DNA from: Bacteroidales bacterium UBA3824 | GTDB lineage: Bacteria; Bacteroidota; Bacteroidia; Bacteroidales; UBA3824 | Reading direction: 5' to 3' | Assembly: GCA_002393195.1 (NCBI GenBank) | Contig: DGIK01000221.1 | Coordinates: 1-26,625 of the forward strand | DNA length: 26,625 bases | Part shown: one piece after another, positions 6,104-13,311 of the stretch | Layout: each line of letters begins with the position of its first letter | How positions within the stretch are numbered: the first letter of the stretch is position 1 | Notes under the pieces: model-generated | Database searches by the model: none | Told to the model about the DNA's origin: nothing | Seen by the model: the letters and a program-made list of their open reading frames with translations, nothing else | Made by a program: the position numbers and the translations under genes

Positions 6104-6165
6104 GCACAATGCGTATTAACGGCACAAATTTTCCGTCGGTCGTTCAACGGTTGGCGGAGAGGGTA

Positions 6166-7197
6166 TTAATTCAGTACCAACGTCGGATTAAGCATCAACG
6201 TGTCAATGATTTGATGATAAACATTGCTTTCGGCAATCAGGGTAATTGACATTACCTTGTTGCCGGCATCTTTTGAGGACGCTCCGCAATGATAGATTTT
6301 TTCGGCTGATGTTTTGTAGTCGATAATGATATAGCGATCGTGAAAAATGCCGCAAGTCTTTGTAAAAGTGATATTTGTATTTGGATATTGCTTCGTGAAA
6401 TCGTCGTAGTCGCTTTGCGATAGACCTTTGCCCATATTGTCGCTGAAAATAGTTATCGGAATGTTTTGGGCAACATCTTTGAGCAATACGAGAGTTTTGA
6501 CACCGATGTAATTGTCAATTACAAAAATTGATTTCTTTGCCGATGCGTAAATATTAGAGTATGCAATATTTGCGTCAAACGATTCTCCATTGAGGATAAG
6601 ATATTCGCGGCGAGTCTGCGGGTCGGTGAAATCTTGGATGAATTTCGACAAATCCGCCTTTGTAACCATATTCTGTTTGATTTCGGCAATGTCTTCGGTG
6701 TTTTTTGCGGTCTGCAAAGAAAGTTGCAACAATTCTCGTCCGCCGACAAGACTTCTGTTTTCGCTAATAAAATCCTTCATTTCCTTGAATGTTCTTATCA
6801 ACGCCTTGCTCTGCCGTACCGCCAAGTCACCTTTGAGAACGGTCATAAGCATATAAATTCCCTGCTCTGTGAATACGTATGGAAGTTTACGTGTGCCGCC
6901 CCATCTTGATGTCAAATTTTTTGATATCAAGATTCCATCATTTTGATTATCATCTGATAATGAGTTAATTGCATTTAATTTTGAGGTCAAAAATTTTGAC
7001 CTCAAAATTTCTTCATACTCTTCTTTGGTCAGTTGAAACCTGAAATCATCGTCAAATTTTTGTATATTATTCTTTACTTGTTGGTTGAATGACCTTGTTT
7101 CGTAGCCGTAAATTTCGGCAAGGTCGGAGTCAATCATAACTTTCAACCCTCTAACTGTAAAAATCAGGTTCTTTATGTGGTCTGTATTTTCAATCAT
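6166..7197 (-). CDS. ORF6N-domain protein with PLD-like C-terminal domain
   Basis: This 343-residue protein begins with an ORF6N domain: IKNLIFTVRGLKVMIDSDLAEIYGYETRSFNQQVKNN, FDDDFRFQLTKEEYEE and, further on, LPYVFTEQGIYMLMTVLKGDLAVRQSKALIRTF. ORF6N domains occur in phage-type antirepressors and bind DNA. The C-terminal part from about residue 230 (SIFVIDNYIG...FHDRYIIID...YHCGASSKDAG) resembles phospholipase-D-like domains. Its H286-x-R288 in place of the usual HxK, with D293, suggests altered or lost catalysis. ATG 7197 is preferred: a longer frame from 7302 would run back through its own promoter and into the neighbouring repeat. The gene lies exactly between two direct repeats and could be lost by recombination between them. 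Probably of phage or mobile origin. Confidence 0.8.
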   Translation of the reverse strand: MIENTDHIKNLIFTVRGLKVMIDSDLAEIYGYETRSFNQQVKNNIQKFDDDFRFQLTKEEYEEILRSKFLTSKLNAINSLSDDNQNDGILISKNLTSRWGGTRKLPYVFTEQGIYMLMTVLKGDLAVRQSKALIRTFKEMKDFISENRSLVGGRELLQLSLQTAKNTEDIAEIKQNMVTKADLSKFIQDFTDPQTRREYLILNGESFDANIAYSNIYASAKKSIFVIDNYIGVKTLVLLKDVAQNIPITIFSDNMGKGLSQSDYDDFTKQYPNTNITFTKTCGIFHDRYIIIDYKTSAEKIYHCGASSKDAGNKVMSITLIAESNVYHQIIDTLMLNPTLVLN

Positions 7198-7227
7198 ATT
7201 TGATGTGCTTGCTAATTTTTCACGCCG

Positions 7228-7260
7228 TAAAGATACAAAATAATTTGTATTGATACCAAA
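7228..7260 (-). promoter_or_regulatory. Likely promoter of the ORF6N gene
   Basis: On the minus strand TATCTTTA (7235-7228) is one base off TAnnTTTG, with TTTG (7260-7257) 21 bases upstream. It overlaps the opposite-facing promoter at 7244-7274, so the two may interfere. Confidence 0.45.
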
Positions 7261-7274
7261 ATTACCTATTTTTG
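7244..7274 (+). promoter_or_regulatory. Promoter of small gene, copy 2
   Basis: TTTG (7244-7247) and TATTTTTG (7267-7274) are 19 bases apart. Only the 3' end of the -7 box is shared with copy 1, yet the whole promoter pattern is kept. Confidence 0.7.
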
Positions 7275-7766
7275 CAGTGTAACAAAATCCACAAAAAAAC
7301 AAAGATTATGGAAACAAAAACCATCAGTGTAGCGGTCAAGATACCAAAATCGTATCGGGTAGGATTGTTGCAGCAACAACTCACTGCATACGCGCAGGTA
7401 TTGATTGCGCAATCGAAACCGAAAAAACGCCGTTACCGACACGAAGCATTGCGGGCATTTTTAAGACAGATGCAACAGAAGAAGAACTCATTGAGGATTA
7501 TCTTCAAGAGAAGTACAACATAAACAATGAATAGTTATGAAAAAATACAAATTATGTCGCCGACATAGTTCGTGAATAAGTATTTATAGAAAACTGCAAC
7601 TTATCTTACCTATTTTATTTCACCCCTACGGGGTTTGGCTACCGAATACAATCTGAAACTAAGTCCTGAAAGGACGAAATATCATAGCCGGGGGTGTGAA
7701 CCACCGGCACAATGCGTATTAATGGCACAAATTTTCCGTCGGTCGTTCAACGGTTGGCGGAGAGGG
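7271..7766 (+). repeat. Direct repeat, copy 2 (496 bases) on the right of the ORF6N gene
   Basis: Near-identical to 5648-6163, with scattered substitutions, a one-base deletion in the small gene and loss of the first REP hairpin. The end (GTTCAACGG...GGAGAGGGG) is followed here by a T-run (7771-7775 and the bases before it), so this copy may end in a working terminator. Together with its flanks it fills 7535-7790, where no other gene is seen. Confidence 0.9.
7308..7534 (+). pseudogene. Small antitoxin-like gene, frameshifted copy
   Basis: The first 48 codons match the intact copy at 5685-5912. A single base is missing between 7453 and 7454 (GCG-GGC here against CGTGGC in copy 1). After that the frame runs into RAFLRQMQQKK and stops at 7521-7523, while the old frame continues in register to TAG 7532-7534 with codons for ATEEELIEDYLQEKYNINNE. 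The promoter is intact, so a 71-residue altered protein could still be made, but without its acidic C-terminal helix. Confidence 0.85.
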
Positions 7767-7790
7767 GATTTTTTTCAAATAGATGCGAAA

Positions 7791-8060
7791 TCATTTTTTC
7801 ACTGCTATTATCTTTTCTCCAAAAAATGTTGTCAGTAGCGAAATCGTTCTCAGCGTAAAATTGTGCTGACCGCTGAGCCATTTGGTGATTTCGCTTGGAC
7901 GTTTGCCAAGTTTGCGGGCAAATTCGAGTTTCGTAAGTCGGTGTTTTTTCATCAGGTTGTCGATGCGGTTTGAAATCTCAACTTCAAAATCGATTTCCTG
8001 TTTGATTTCGGGCGGCACTTGCGAAACCATCTGGCTGAATGTTGCGTTCATTGTTTTCAT
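7791..8060 (-). CDS. HigA-like antitoxin, helix-turn-helix
   Basis: This 89-residue protein carries an HTH_3/XRE fold at about residues 30-80: IDNLMKKHRLTKLEFARKLGKRPSEITKWLSGQHNFTLRTISLLTTFFG. It should bind the operator of its own operon and neutralise the toxin encoded just upstream. Its ATG (8060-8058) overlaps the toxin stop codon by ATGA, so translation is coupled. The order toxin first, antitoxin second is typical of HigBA and differs from most type II systems. An internal ATG three codons later (MNATF) is an alternative start. Confidence 0.8.
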   Translation of the reverse strand: MKTMNATFSQMVSQVPPEIKQEIDFEVEISNRIDNLMKKHRLTKLEFARKLGKRPSEITKWLSGQHNFTLRTISLLTTFFGEKIIAVKK

Positions 8061-8527
8061 AGGTCAAAGTTTTTGTCGGTTTTGATTGTGTTTTTGGTAA
8101 TGACGATGGTTTTGTTTCTGATACCTTCTTTGATTAGGTTGTCAAATTTTTGAAGGGTCAGAACGTAACCATTCAACTCGCTGTCCTGTTCGTATGTTTT
8201 GGATTTTTTTACGCCGCCATTTCCCAAAATTAGGATTTTGTCTGACAGCCGCAGACAATATAGTCGTAGTTTGGAAGTTACCACTGGCAGTGCCACGACA
8301 TTGTCGTTCATTTTGCCTTCCGGTCTAAAAAACCTTTCCAATGCGCCTAAATCTGCAATTTTGTTCAAAAAGCCAACAATACGCATCAAGTCGGGGTTGA
8401 AGTCCACTTCGTCTTTAAATTTGTTGTAGAATTTTTCAAACTCGGTTTCATCATCCGACAAGAATTGAATTGTGTACAGCGTACATTCTTTTGCTTGATT
8501 TACCAATACTAATTCTGCATTGCTCAT
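8057..8527 (-). CDS. HigB/RelE-like (phage Gp49-type) toxin candidate
   Basis: The 156-residue protein has, in its second half, LRLYCLRLSDKILILGNGGVKKSKTYEQDSEL, which resembles the core strands of HigB/Gp49-like toxins (arginine-bearing strand, then the LxxGxxKK turn). Those toxins cut mRNA on the ribosome. It is longer than the usual 100-120 residues because of a helical N-terminal part (EFEKFYNKFKDEVDFNPDLMRIVGFLNKIADLGALERFFRPEGK). The coupled HTH gene downstream supports the toxin-antitoxin reading. The exact subfamily is uncertain. Confidence 0.65.
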   Translation of the reverse strand: MSNAELVLVNQAKECTLYTIQFLSDDETEFEKFYNKFKDEVDFNPDLMRIVGFLNKIADLGALERFFRPEGKMNDNVVALPVVTSKLRLYCLRLSDKILILGNGGVKKSKTYEQDSELNGYVLTLQKFDNLIKEGIRNKTIVITKNTIKTDKNFDL

Positions 8528-8551
8528 AGTCGTTAGTTTTTAATTATGTTG

Positions 8552-8559
8552 CAAATATA
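8552..8559 (-). promoter_or_regulatory. -7 box of the HigBA-like operon
   Basis: On the minus strand TATATTTG (8559-8552) matches the consensus and lies 25 bases before the start codon. No clear TTTG is found at the expected -33 distance, which fits a weak or repressor-controlled promoter. Confidence 0.5.
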
Positions 8560-8630
8560 ATTCAAAAATTTTAGTTATAAGTGAAATGCTTGTTTTTTAA
8601 CGTTTTTTATATTAACGTAATTTTGTGGAA

Positions 8631-8657
8631 GCGGATGCGTGAGTGTCCGCCTTTTTT
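8631..8657 (+). terminator. Hairpin plus T-run, second copy of the terminator sequence
   Basis: GCGGA (8631-8635) pairs with TCCGC (8646-8650), followed by six Ts (8652-8657). Bases 8631-8651 are identical to 5572-5592. Here no plus-strand gene ends just upstream, so this copy may be a relic of a rearrangement or a dispersed repeat. Confidence 0.55.
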
Positions 8658-8681
8658 GCGTATTTTTTTCAATGAAATCTT

Positions 8682-8712
8682 TTTGCTGATAGCAAACTTT
8701 GGATTATATTTG
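8682..8712 (+). promoter_or_regulatory. Promoter of the FISUMP-domain gene
   Basis: TTTG (8682-8685) and TATATTTG (8705-8712) are 19 bases apart, an exact match to the Bacteroidetes pattern. Transcription should begin near 8719. Confidence 0.75.
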
Positions 8713-8746
8713 CAAAAAAGTAATTATTATGTGTAGTTGGAATCCG

Positions 8747-9475
8747 ATGAAACACCTTATCACTTTCATCGCCATTATGCTGCTTGCCATTGGCGTTATG
8801 GCGCAGGGCAAAAATGCCTTTGTGGATTTGGGGCTTAGCAGCGGTACTCTGTGGGCGGCATGTAATGTGGGCGCAAAGTCGCCCGAACAATTTGGCGATT
8901 ATTTTGGCTGGGGCGAGATTGTGCCGCATTTTTATAAGGGCAAGTGGTCTAAGCCGTTGGAGGATGGGTATTACGGATACGTTTGGCCTAATTATAAATA
9001 TTGCAACCACAGTTTCAAGTTATTGACAAAGTATTGCTGCCAAGAAGAATATGGCGACGATGGTTTTACCGATTATCGCATTATGCTCAATCCCGATGAT
9101 GACGCCGCCTCTGTCATTATGGGCAAAAAATGGTGTATGCCCACCGAGGAGCAGTGGCAGGAATTGATTGACGAGTGTCAATGGTCTTGGACTGACAATT
9201 ACAAAAACACCTCGGTCGCAGGTTATATAGTTGCCAATAGACATAAAAACAAAGTCCATATTTTCTTGCCGGCGGCGGGTTTCTATGACCGTAATTTGTT
9301 TCATCAGGGCGGTATTACCGGCGACTATTGGTCGTCGTCCCTCGATAGAAACAATTCCTCATACGCCCGGTTTGTAAGTTTTCACGATAATAATTGCGAC
9401 ATCGTGAGCAACAACAGGTGTTATGGCATTTCGATTCGTGCGGTGCGAGTGCCTGGCGACGAGGTGTCGCGTTAA
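8747..9475 (+). CDS. Secreted FISUMP-domain (Fib_succ_major) protein
   Basis: This 242-residue protein has a signal peptide (MKHLITFIAIMLLAIGVMAQ) and then the typical blocks of the Fibrobacter succinogenes major paralogous domain: FVDLGLSSGTLWAACNVGAKSPEQFGDYFGWGE, WCMPTEEQWQELIDECQW, IFLPAAGF, GDYWSSSLDRNNSSYARF and YGISIRAVRVP. The fold is related to C-type lectins, and such proteins are common surface or periplasmic proteins in Bacteroidetes. The ligand is unknown. ATG 8747 gives a clean signal peptide; ATG 8729 (six residues longer) also lies after the predicted transcription start. The stop overlaps the mutS2 stop by four bases (TTAA) on the opposite strand. Confidence 0.85.
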   Translation: MKHLITFIAIMLLAIGVMAQGKNAFVDLGLSSGTLWAACNVGAKSPEQFGDYFGWGEIVPHFYKGKWSKPLEDGYYGYVWPNYKYCNHSFKLLTKYCCQEEYGDDGFTDYRIMLNPDDDAASVIMGKKWCMPTEEQWQELIDECQWSWTDNYKNTSVAGYIVANRHKNKVHIFLPAAGFYDRNLFHQGGITGDYWSSSLDRNNSSYARFVSFHDNNCDIVSNNRCYGISIRAVRVPGDEVSR

Positions 9476-11976
9476 TAATCCAATTCCACAACCGTGATGC
9501 CCGCGCCGCCGAGGTCTATCTTTTCGTCGTGGCAGGTTTTCACAATTGGCTGCACGCGGAGGTAGTCGCGTATCATTGAGCGTAGTGCGCCCGTGCCTGT
9601 GCCGTGGAGTATCTTGATTTCGCGGTGTCCTGTGGTGAGGGCTTGGTCGATGTATTTGGCAACTTTTTCGAGTGCCTCGTCGCCACGGAGTCCGCGCACG
9701 TCGAGCCCTTGAAGGTAGCCGCCTGATTTCTTTTCGGTCTGGAAGTTTACGTTGACAATCTGTTTTTTGGCGTCGTCGGTCTTCTTGTCGGAGGCCTTGG
9801 CGCGTTTGAGCCGTTTGATGTCCACAAATGATTGCATCCCGCCCATTTGCAACAATGCCTTGCCGTCCTTGATGTCGATGATGGTCATCGGCGTGGCTCC
9901 GCCGTCGAGATATACGGTGTCGTTGGGCTGCAACGGGCGCTCCTGGGGTTTGGCAACTTTTTGAGCGATGGCGGCGGCTTGCTGCGCCTTTTCCTCGCGG
10001 CGACGGGCGCGGCGTTCTGCGCGTTCAGATTGTTTGCGCTTCATGCGCTCGATGGTCTCGTCGATTTTGTTGTCCTCTTCCTCAAACTGTTGCATCGCTT
10101 GTTGCTTGAAGTCGTCGAGTTGCTTGCGGAGGTCGCGGGTCTGCGTCTTTTCGGCTTGGGCGTTTTTGATTTCGAGGATGGTGCGCTCTATCATGCGGTT
10201 GGTATTGCTTATTATCTCCTCGAATTTGGTTTTGTATGCACGGAGCAGGTTGCGACGCTCGGTGAGTGTAAATTCAGTTTGGTCGATGTATTGCTGCTCC
10301 TGTCGGATGAGGTTGTTTTCGCGGTTTTGGGCGTTGGTGAGCGTGATGGAAAGTTTGCGTTTTTCCTCGTCGAGTTCCTGTATGCGCCGCTCGTAGTCGA
10401 TGTGGTCGCGTCCGGCTATCTGTTCGGCTTTGGCAAGAAGACGCTCGTCTATGCCCATTCTACGCGCCATCTCAAATGCAAACGAATTGCCTATCTTGCC
10501 TATCTCCAATGCGAACAGGGGGCGCATATTCGTATTGTCGTACATCATCGCACCGTTGGCGATGCCGTCGGTTACGGTAGCGTAGTTTTTGAGGTTGGTA
10601 TAATGCGTTGTGATGACGCCTTTCACCTTGCGCCTATTGAGTTCGTCGAGTATTGCTTCGGCTATTGCGCCGCCCAAGATGGGTTCTGTTCCCGACCCAA
10701 ATTCGTCTATCAAAATCAGCGAGCGTTTGCTTGCGTGGTCGAGAAATTGTTTCATATTTCTCAGATGGCTGCTGTATGTGCTGAGGTCGTTTTCGATGCT
10801 CTGTTCGTCGCCGATGTCTATGAAAATGTCGTTGAATATGCCGAGCGTCGAGTTTGCGCTTGCTGGCGTCAGTAGTCCGCATTGATGCATGTATTGCAGG
10901 ATGCCAACTGTCTTCAGGCACACTGACTTGCCGCCCGCGTTGGGTCCCGAAATCATTATCATCCTCTGATTCTGCGTGTCTATCTCGATGTCGAGGGGGA
11001 CGGTTTTTTTGCCTTCCGATTTCAATGCCTGTTCCAAAATAGGATGGCGTGCGATGCGGAGGTCGATGGTGGGGGTATCTACAAGGTGCGGCATGTCGGC
11101 GTTCATGTCGATGGCAAGACGAGCCTTGGCTCTTGCAAAGTCGAGTTCGGCGAGGGTTTCGTTGGCGTCCATGAGGTCGGGGATGCACGGGCGCACTTTT
11201 TCGGTGATTTCGGTGAGTATCTTGATGATTTCGCGCCGCTCGGCAAATTCGAGTTCGGTGATGGCGTTGTTGAGTTCCACACTTTCCAACGGCTCTATGT
11301 ATGCGGTCTTGCCGGTGGCTGATTCGTCAAACACTATGCCCTGCAATTTGCGCTTGTTGGCGGCTTGGATGGGGATGAGGGGCTTGCCGTCGCGGATGTT
11401 TACTTCTGCATCGGCATCGCACCATCCTTGCGCCTTGGCTGTGCGGAGCAGTCGGTTGGCTACCGACGATATGGATGCGCGTTTGTTGCGGATTTCTTGG
11501 CGGATGTGGCGGAGTTCGGGCGTGGCGTCGTCGCGGATTTCGCCGTTGTCGTCCATGACGCGGCTTATGTGTTGCAGCAATGGATGTTGCACGACAATGC
11601 CTGCGCACAATTCCCTGAGCGCGGTGAATTGGTGGTCGGGTGTGCGCTTAAAAAATTTTATGATGTTTTTGATGGTGTCGCAACTCCTTTTGAGGTCGTA
11701 CAATTCCTGTCGAGACAGGTATGTATTGCCGATGGCGATGCGCCGTAGCCCTTGGCGGGTGTCGTAGTAGTTGTCTTGTGGAAAATCTTTGGACAGAAGG
11801 CAGATTTCCATAAACTCTTTGGCACGGCTCAGTTGAGTGCTGATGAGCGCAAGGTCTGTCGAAAATTTCATCTCCTCCACTTTGCTCTCGCCGAGAGAGC
11901 CGAGGCATTTGTCTTTCAGTATGTTGCGCAGTTTGTGAAAACCCGTCTTCTGTTCAAAGTTGTGTGGATAAATCAT
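9472..11976 (-). CDS. mutS2: MutS2 family protein with Smr endonuclease domain
   Basis: This 834-residue protein shows a MutS2 core with the ATP-binding P-loop GPNAGGKS near residue 344 and the Walker B segment LILIDEFGSGTEP near 420. A long charged coiled-coil clamp follows, then a KOW-like patch (DTVYLDGGATPMTIIDI) and a C-terminal Smr domain from about 757 with LDVRG and HGTGTGALR. MutS2 lacks the mismatch-binding domain. In known species it suppresses recombination or rescues collided ribosomes through ATP-driven splitting. The start was moved 25 codons in from the longest frame to MIYPHNFE. That ATG (11976-11974) overlaps the stop of the upstream gene by ATGA. It converges on the FISUMP gene. 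Confidence 0.95.
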   Translation of the reverse strand: MIYPHNFEQKTGFHKLRNILKDKCLGSLGESKVEEMKFSTDLALISTQLSRAKEFMEICLLSKDFPQDNYYDTRQGLRRIAIGNTYLSRQELYDLKRSCDTIKNIIKFFKRTPDHQFTALRELCAGIVVQHPLLQHISRVMDDNGEIRDDATPELRHIRQEIRNKRASISSVANRLLRTAKAQGWCDADAEVNIRDGKPLIPIQAANKRKLQGIVFDESATGKTAYIEPLESVELNNAITELEFAERREIIKILTEITEKVRPCIPDLMDANETLAELDFARAKARLAIDMNADMPHLVDTPTIDLRIARHPILEQALKSEGKKTVPLDIEIDTQNQRMIMISGPNAGGKSVCLKTVGILQYMHQCGLLTPASANSTLGIFNDIFIDIGDEQSIENDLSTYSSHLRNMKQFLDHASKRSLILIDEFGSGTEPILGGAIAEAILDELNRRKVKGVITTHYTNLKNYATVTDGIANGAMMYDNTNMRPLFALEIGKIGNSFAFEMARRMGIDERLLAKAEQIAGRDHIDYERRIQELDEEKRKLSITLTNAQNRENNLIRQEQQYIDQTEFTLTERRNLLRAYKTKFEEIISNTNRMIERTILEIKNAQAEKTQTRDLRKQLDDFKQQAMQQFEEEDNKIDETIERMKRKQSERAERRARRREEKAQQAAAIAQKVAKPQERPLQPNDTVYLDGGATPMTIIDIKDGKALLQMGGMQSFVDIKRLKRAKASDKKTDDAKKQIVNVNFQTEKKSGGYLQGLDVRGLRGDEALEKVAKYIDQALTTGHREIKILHGTGTGALRSMIRDYLRVQPIVKTCHDEKIDLGGAGITVVELDY

Positions 11977-12401
11977 TGTTTGGTGTTGTCGTTGTCTTTC
12001 TTTTTGACTTCCTTGGTGTCGTCCTTGGGCTGTTGTTTTTTCCTGAAACATTCTTTGAGCCTCAGAAAGCGTCTTTTGGGTCTTAATCGTAATCCCTCCT
12101 CTGTTATTTCGCAGATAATCTCTTTGGATTTTGGCTCTGAGTATTCAAACTTTTTGTCCATTTCGGTTGGCCATTCGCCCTGTTCGAGTTCTTTCTTGTA
12201 TTTCTCTATATAAACGAGTTCTTCAAACATCTGTTTCTTGATGTATGTCTCGCGGTCGCCGAGTACGGTTTTTGCTTTTCGCTTTCTGCCGGATACCTCG
12301 TCGCTTATTCGCTTGATTATTGCACCTAATAAACCGATGCCCGCTATCGCTATCAATGCTCCTATTGTCAAGGAGATACCTTTTAATATATCTGCTCCCA
12401 T
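11973..12401 (-). CDS. Small single-pass membrane protein upstream of mutS2
   Basis: I do not recognise this 142-residue protein. It has one strong membrane segment at about residues 8-30 (ISLTIGALIAIAGIGLLGAIIKRI). A basic, charged cytoplasmic part follows (KRKAKTVLGDRETYIKKQMFEELVYIEKYKKELEQGEWP), and the tail is very K/D/Q-rich (KKQQPKDDTKEVKKKDNDNTKQ). ATG 12401 is used, since the longer frame would begin with TTG at 12431. Its stop codon overlaps the mutS2 start, so the two proteins are made together. A functional link with MutS2 is possible but unproven. Confidence 0.7.
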   Translation of the reverse strand: MGADILKGISLTIGALIAIAGIGLLGAIIKRISDEVSGRKRKAKTVLGDRETYIKKQMFEELVYIEKYKKELEQGEWPTEMDKKFEYSEPKSKEIICEITEEGLRLRPKRRFLRLKECFRKKQQPKDDTKEVKKKDNDNTKQ

Positions 12402-12445
12402 ATACGTTTGTTTTTGTTGGTTGGTCGGCAATATTGCAACGGCTG

Positions 12446-12477
12446 CAAATTTACATAATTATTGCCATTTAGCCAAG
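12446..12477 (-). promoter_or_regulatory. Promoter of the membrane protein-mutS2 operon
   Basis: On the minus strand TAAATTTG (12453-12446) fits TAnnTTTG, with CTTG (12477-12474), one base off TTTG, 20 bases upstream. The first ATG is 45 bases downstream of the -7 box. Confidence 0.6.
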
Positions 12478-12523
12478 TGGGAAGGCAGATGTTTTTTTGT
12501 TTTTTGATTCAATTGGCTGATTG

Positions 12524-13054
12524 TCAGAGGTCTTCGAGCAACTTTGCCTCGTTGTTGCCGGTGGTGTTTTCGCGGTCGATGTAGATGAGCTCGATGCACT
12601 TGCCGCCATTGCCGCCGTCGTTGAGTACGATGGTGCCGTACTCGTTGCACCAGACGCGGTTGATGCTTATCTTGTAGTCGCCGTTGGAATCCTTGATGTA
12701 ATAATCCTGACACTCGTCGTATGCGCCGTACTTCACGGAGAGCCATTTGCTGAGGTTGTGGAAGATGTCGATGCTGCCGATTTCATACTCGTTGAAACGG
12801 ACGGTGATGTTGGCTATGTTGTCGGATTTGTTGGCAGATGCGCCGTTGGTGTTGAGGAGGATGTTGCAGTTGTAACCCGCAAAAGTGCCTCTCAGCCCGT
12901 TTCTCGTTATCTTCTTGAATCCTTTGCCATCTTCGAGTTTGGCTGCAAACTCTTCCAACGTGCCCTCTATCGGGAAGCCCATAAATTTCAGGTGCTGCGC
13001 TCTTAGTACGCCGCTCATCAGCACGGCGGCGAGCAGAAGTATTAGTCTTGTCAT
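12524..13054 (-). CDS. Exported protein of unknown function
   Basis: A 176-residue protein with a clear signal peptide (MTRLILLLAAVLMSGVLRAQ, about residues 1-20). The mature part opens with HLKFMGFPIEGTLEEFAAKLEDGKGFKK, a phrase I associate with unnamed exported Bacteroidales proteins. Alternating strands follow (GTFAGYNCNILLNTNG, NIANITVRFNE, YKISINRVWCNEYGTIVLND). Three cysteines are spread through the mature part. It likely acts in the periplasm or at the surface; no enzyme motif is seen. It is a single gene with its own promoter at 13087-13118, divergent from the ribosomal cluster. Confidence 0.7.
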   Translation of the reverse strand: MTRLILLLAAVLMSGVLRAQHLKFMGFPIEGTLEEFAAKLEDGKGFKKITRNGLRGTFAGYNCNILLNTNGASANKSDNIANITVRFNEYEIGSIDIFHNLSKWLSVKYGAYDECQDYYIKDSNGDYKISINRVWCNEYGTIVLNDGGNGGKCIELIYIDRENTTGNNEAKLLEDL

Positions 13055-13086
13055 GATGTTTCTTGTTTTTGGTGATTAATTGTTTG

Positions 13087-13118
13087 CAAAAGTAAGCATT
13101 ATCTTCTAATAGAGCAAA
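13087..13118 (-). promoter_or_regulatory. Promoter of the 12524-13054 gene
   Basis: On the minus strand TACTTTTG (13094-13087) and TTTG (13118-13115) are 20 bases apart. The start codon lies 33 bases downstream of the -7 box. Confidence 0.7.
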
Positions 13119-13244
13119 AAAAAGACCGAATGTAAAAAACTTTACGAAAAATTAATATTGCACATTAACATTCTGATTGATAATTTGTTACCTTTGTATC
13201 GCGAAACAAATGGAAAAAAACTGAAAAAATTAATATTAAAATAG

Positions 13245-13275
13245 TTTGAGATTCCAGAAAAAAATTATAATTTTG
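13245..13275 (+). promoter_or_regulatory. Main promoter of the ribosomal cluster (before rpsL)
   Basis: TTTG (13245-13248) and TAATTTTG (13268-13275) are 19 bases apart, giving a leader of about 30 bases before rpsL. A second -7-like box, TACCTTTG (13189-13196), lies further upstream without a clear -33 box and may be an extra promoter. The leader is too short to hold a large regulatory structure. Confidence 0.75.
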
Positions 13276-13311
13276 CATCTCAATTACGTTAATTAATTAA
13301 GTTAAACACAA

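Larger units (their letters stand above)
5648..6163 (+). repeat. Direct repeat, copy 1 (516 bases) on the left of the ORF6N gene
   Basis: This segment is nearly identical to 7271-7766. The shared unit runs from TTTGCAGTGTAAC in the promoter, through the whole 75-codon gene and a set of hairpins, to GGCGGAGAGGG. Copy 1 has about 20 more bases, mainly a hairpin at 5987-6006. The repeat ends two bases before the stop codon of the minus-strand ORF6N gene. No transposase is present. Confidence 0.9.

Noticed and set aside
5648..7766. Composite transposon or insertion sequence
   Set aside because: The repeats hold no transposase gene or clear terminal inverted repeats; a target-site duplication is not visible.
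5648..7766. CRISPR array
   Set aside because: Only two long copies with a gene between them; there are no short evenly spaced repeats anywhere in the window.
9832..10875. 347-codon open frame on the plus strand inside mutS2, and a further one at 10976-11767
   Set aside because: They are opposite-strand shadows of a well-supported MutS2 with low-complexity translated sequence.
9472..12051. Longer mutS2 start at 12051
   Set aside because: The extra 25 residues lie inside the upstream gene in another frame and do not look like MutS2; the coupled ATG at 11976 fits better.
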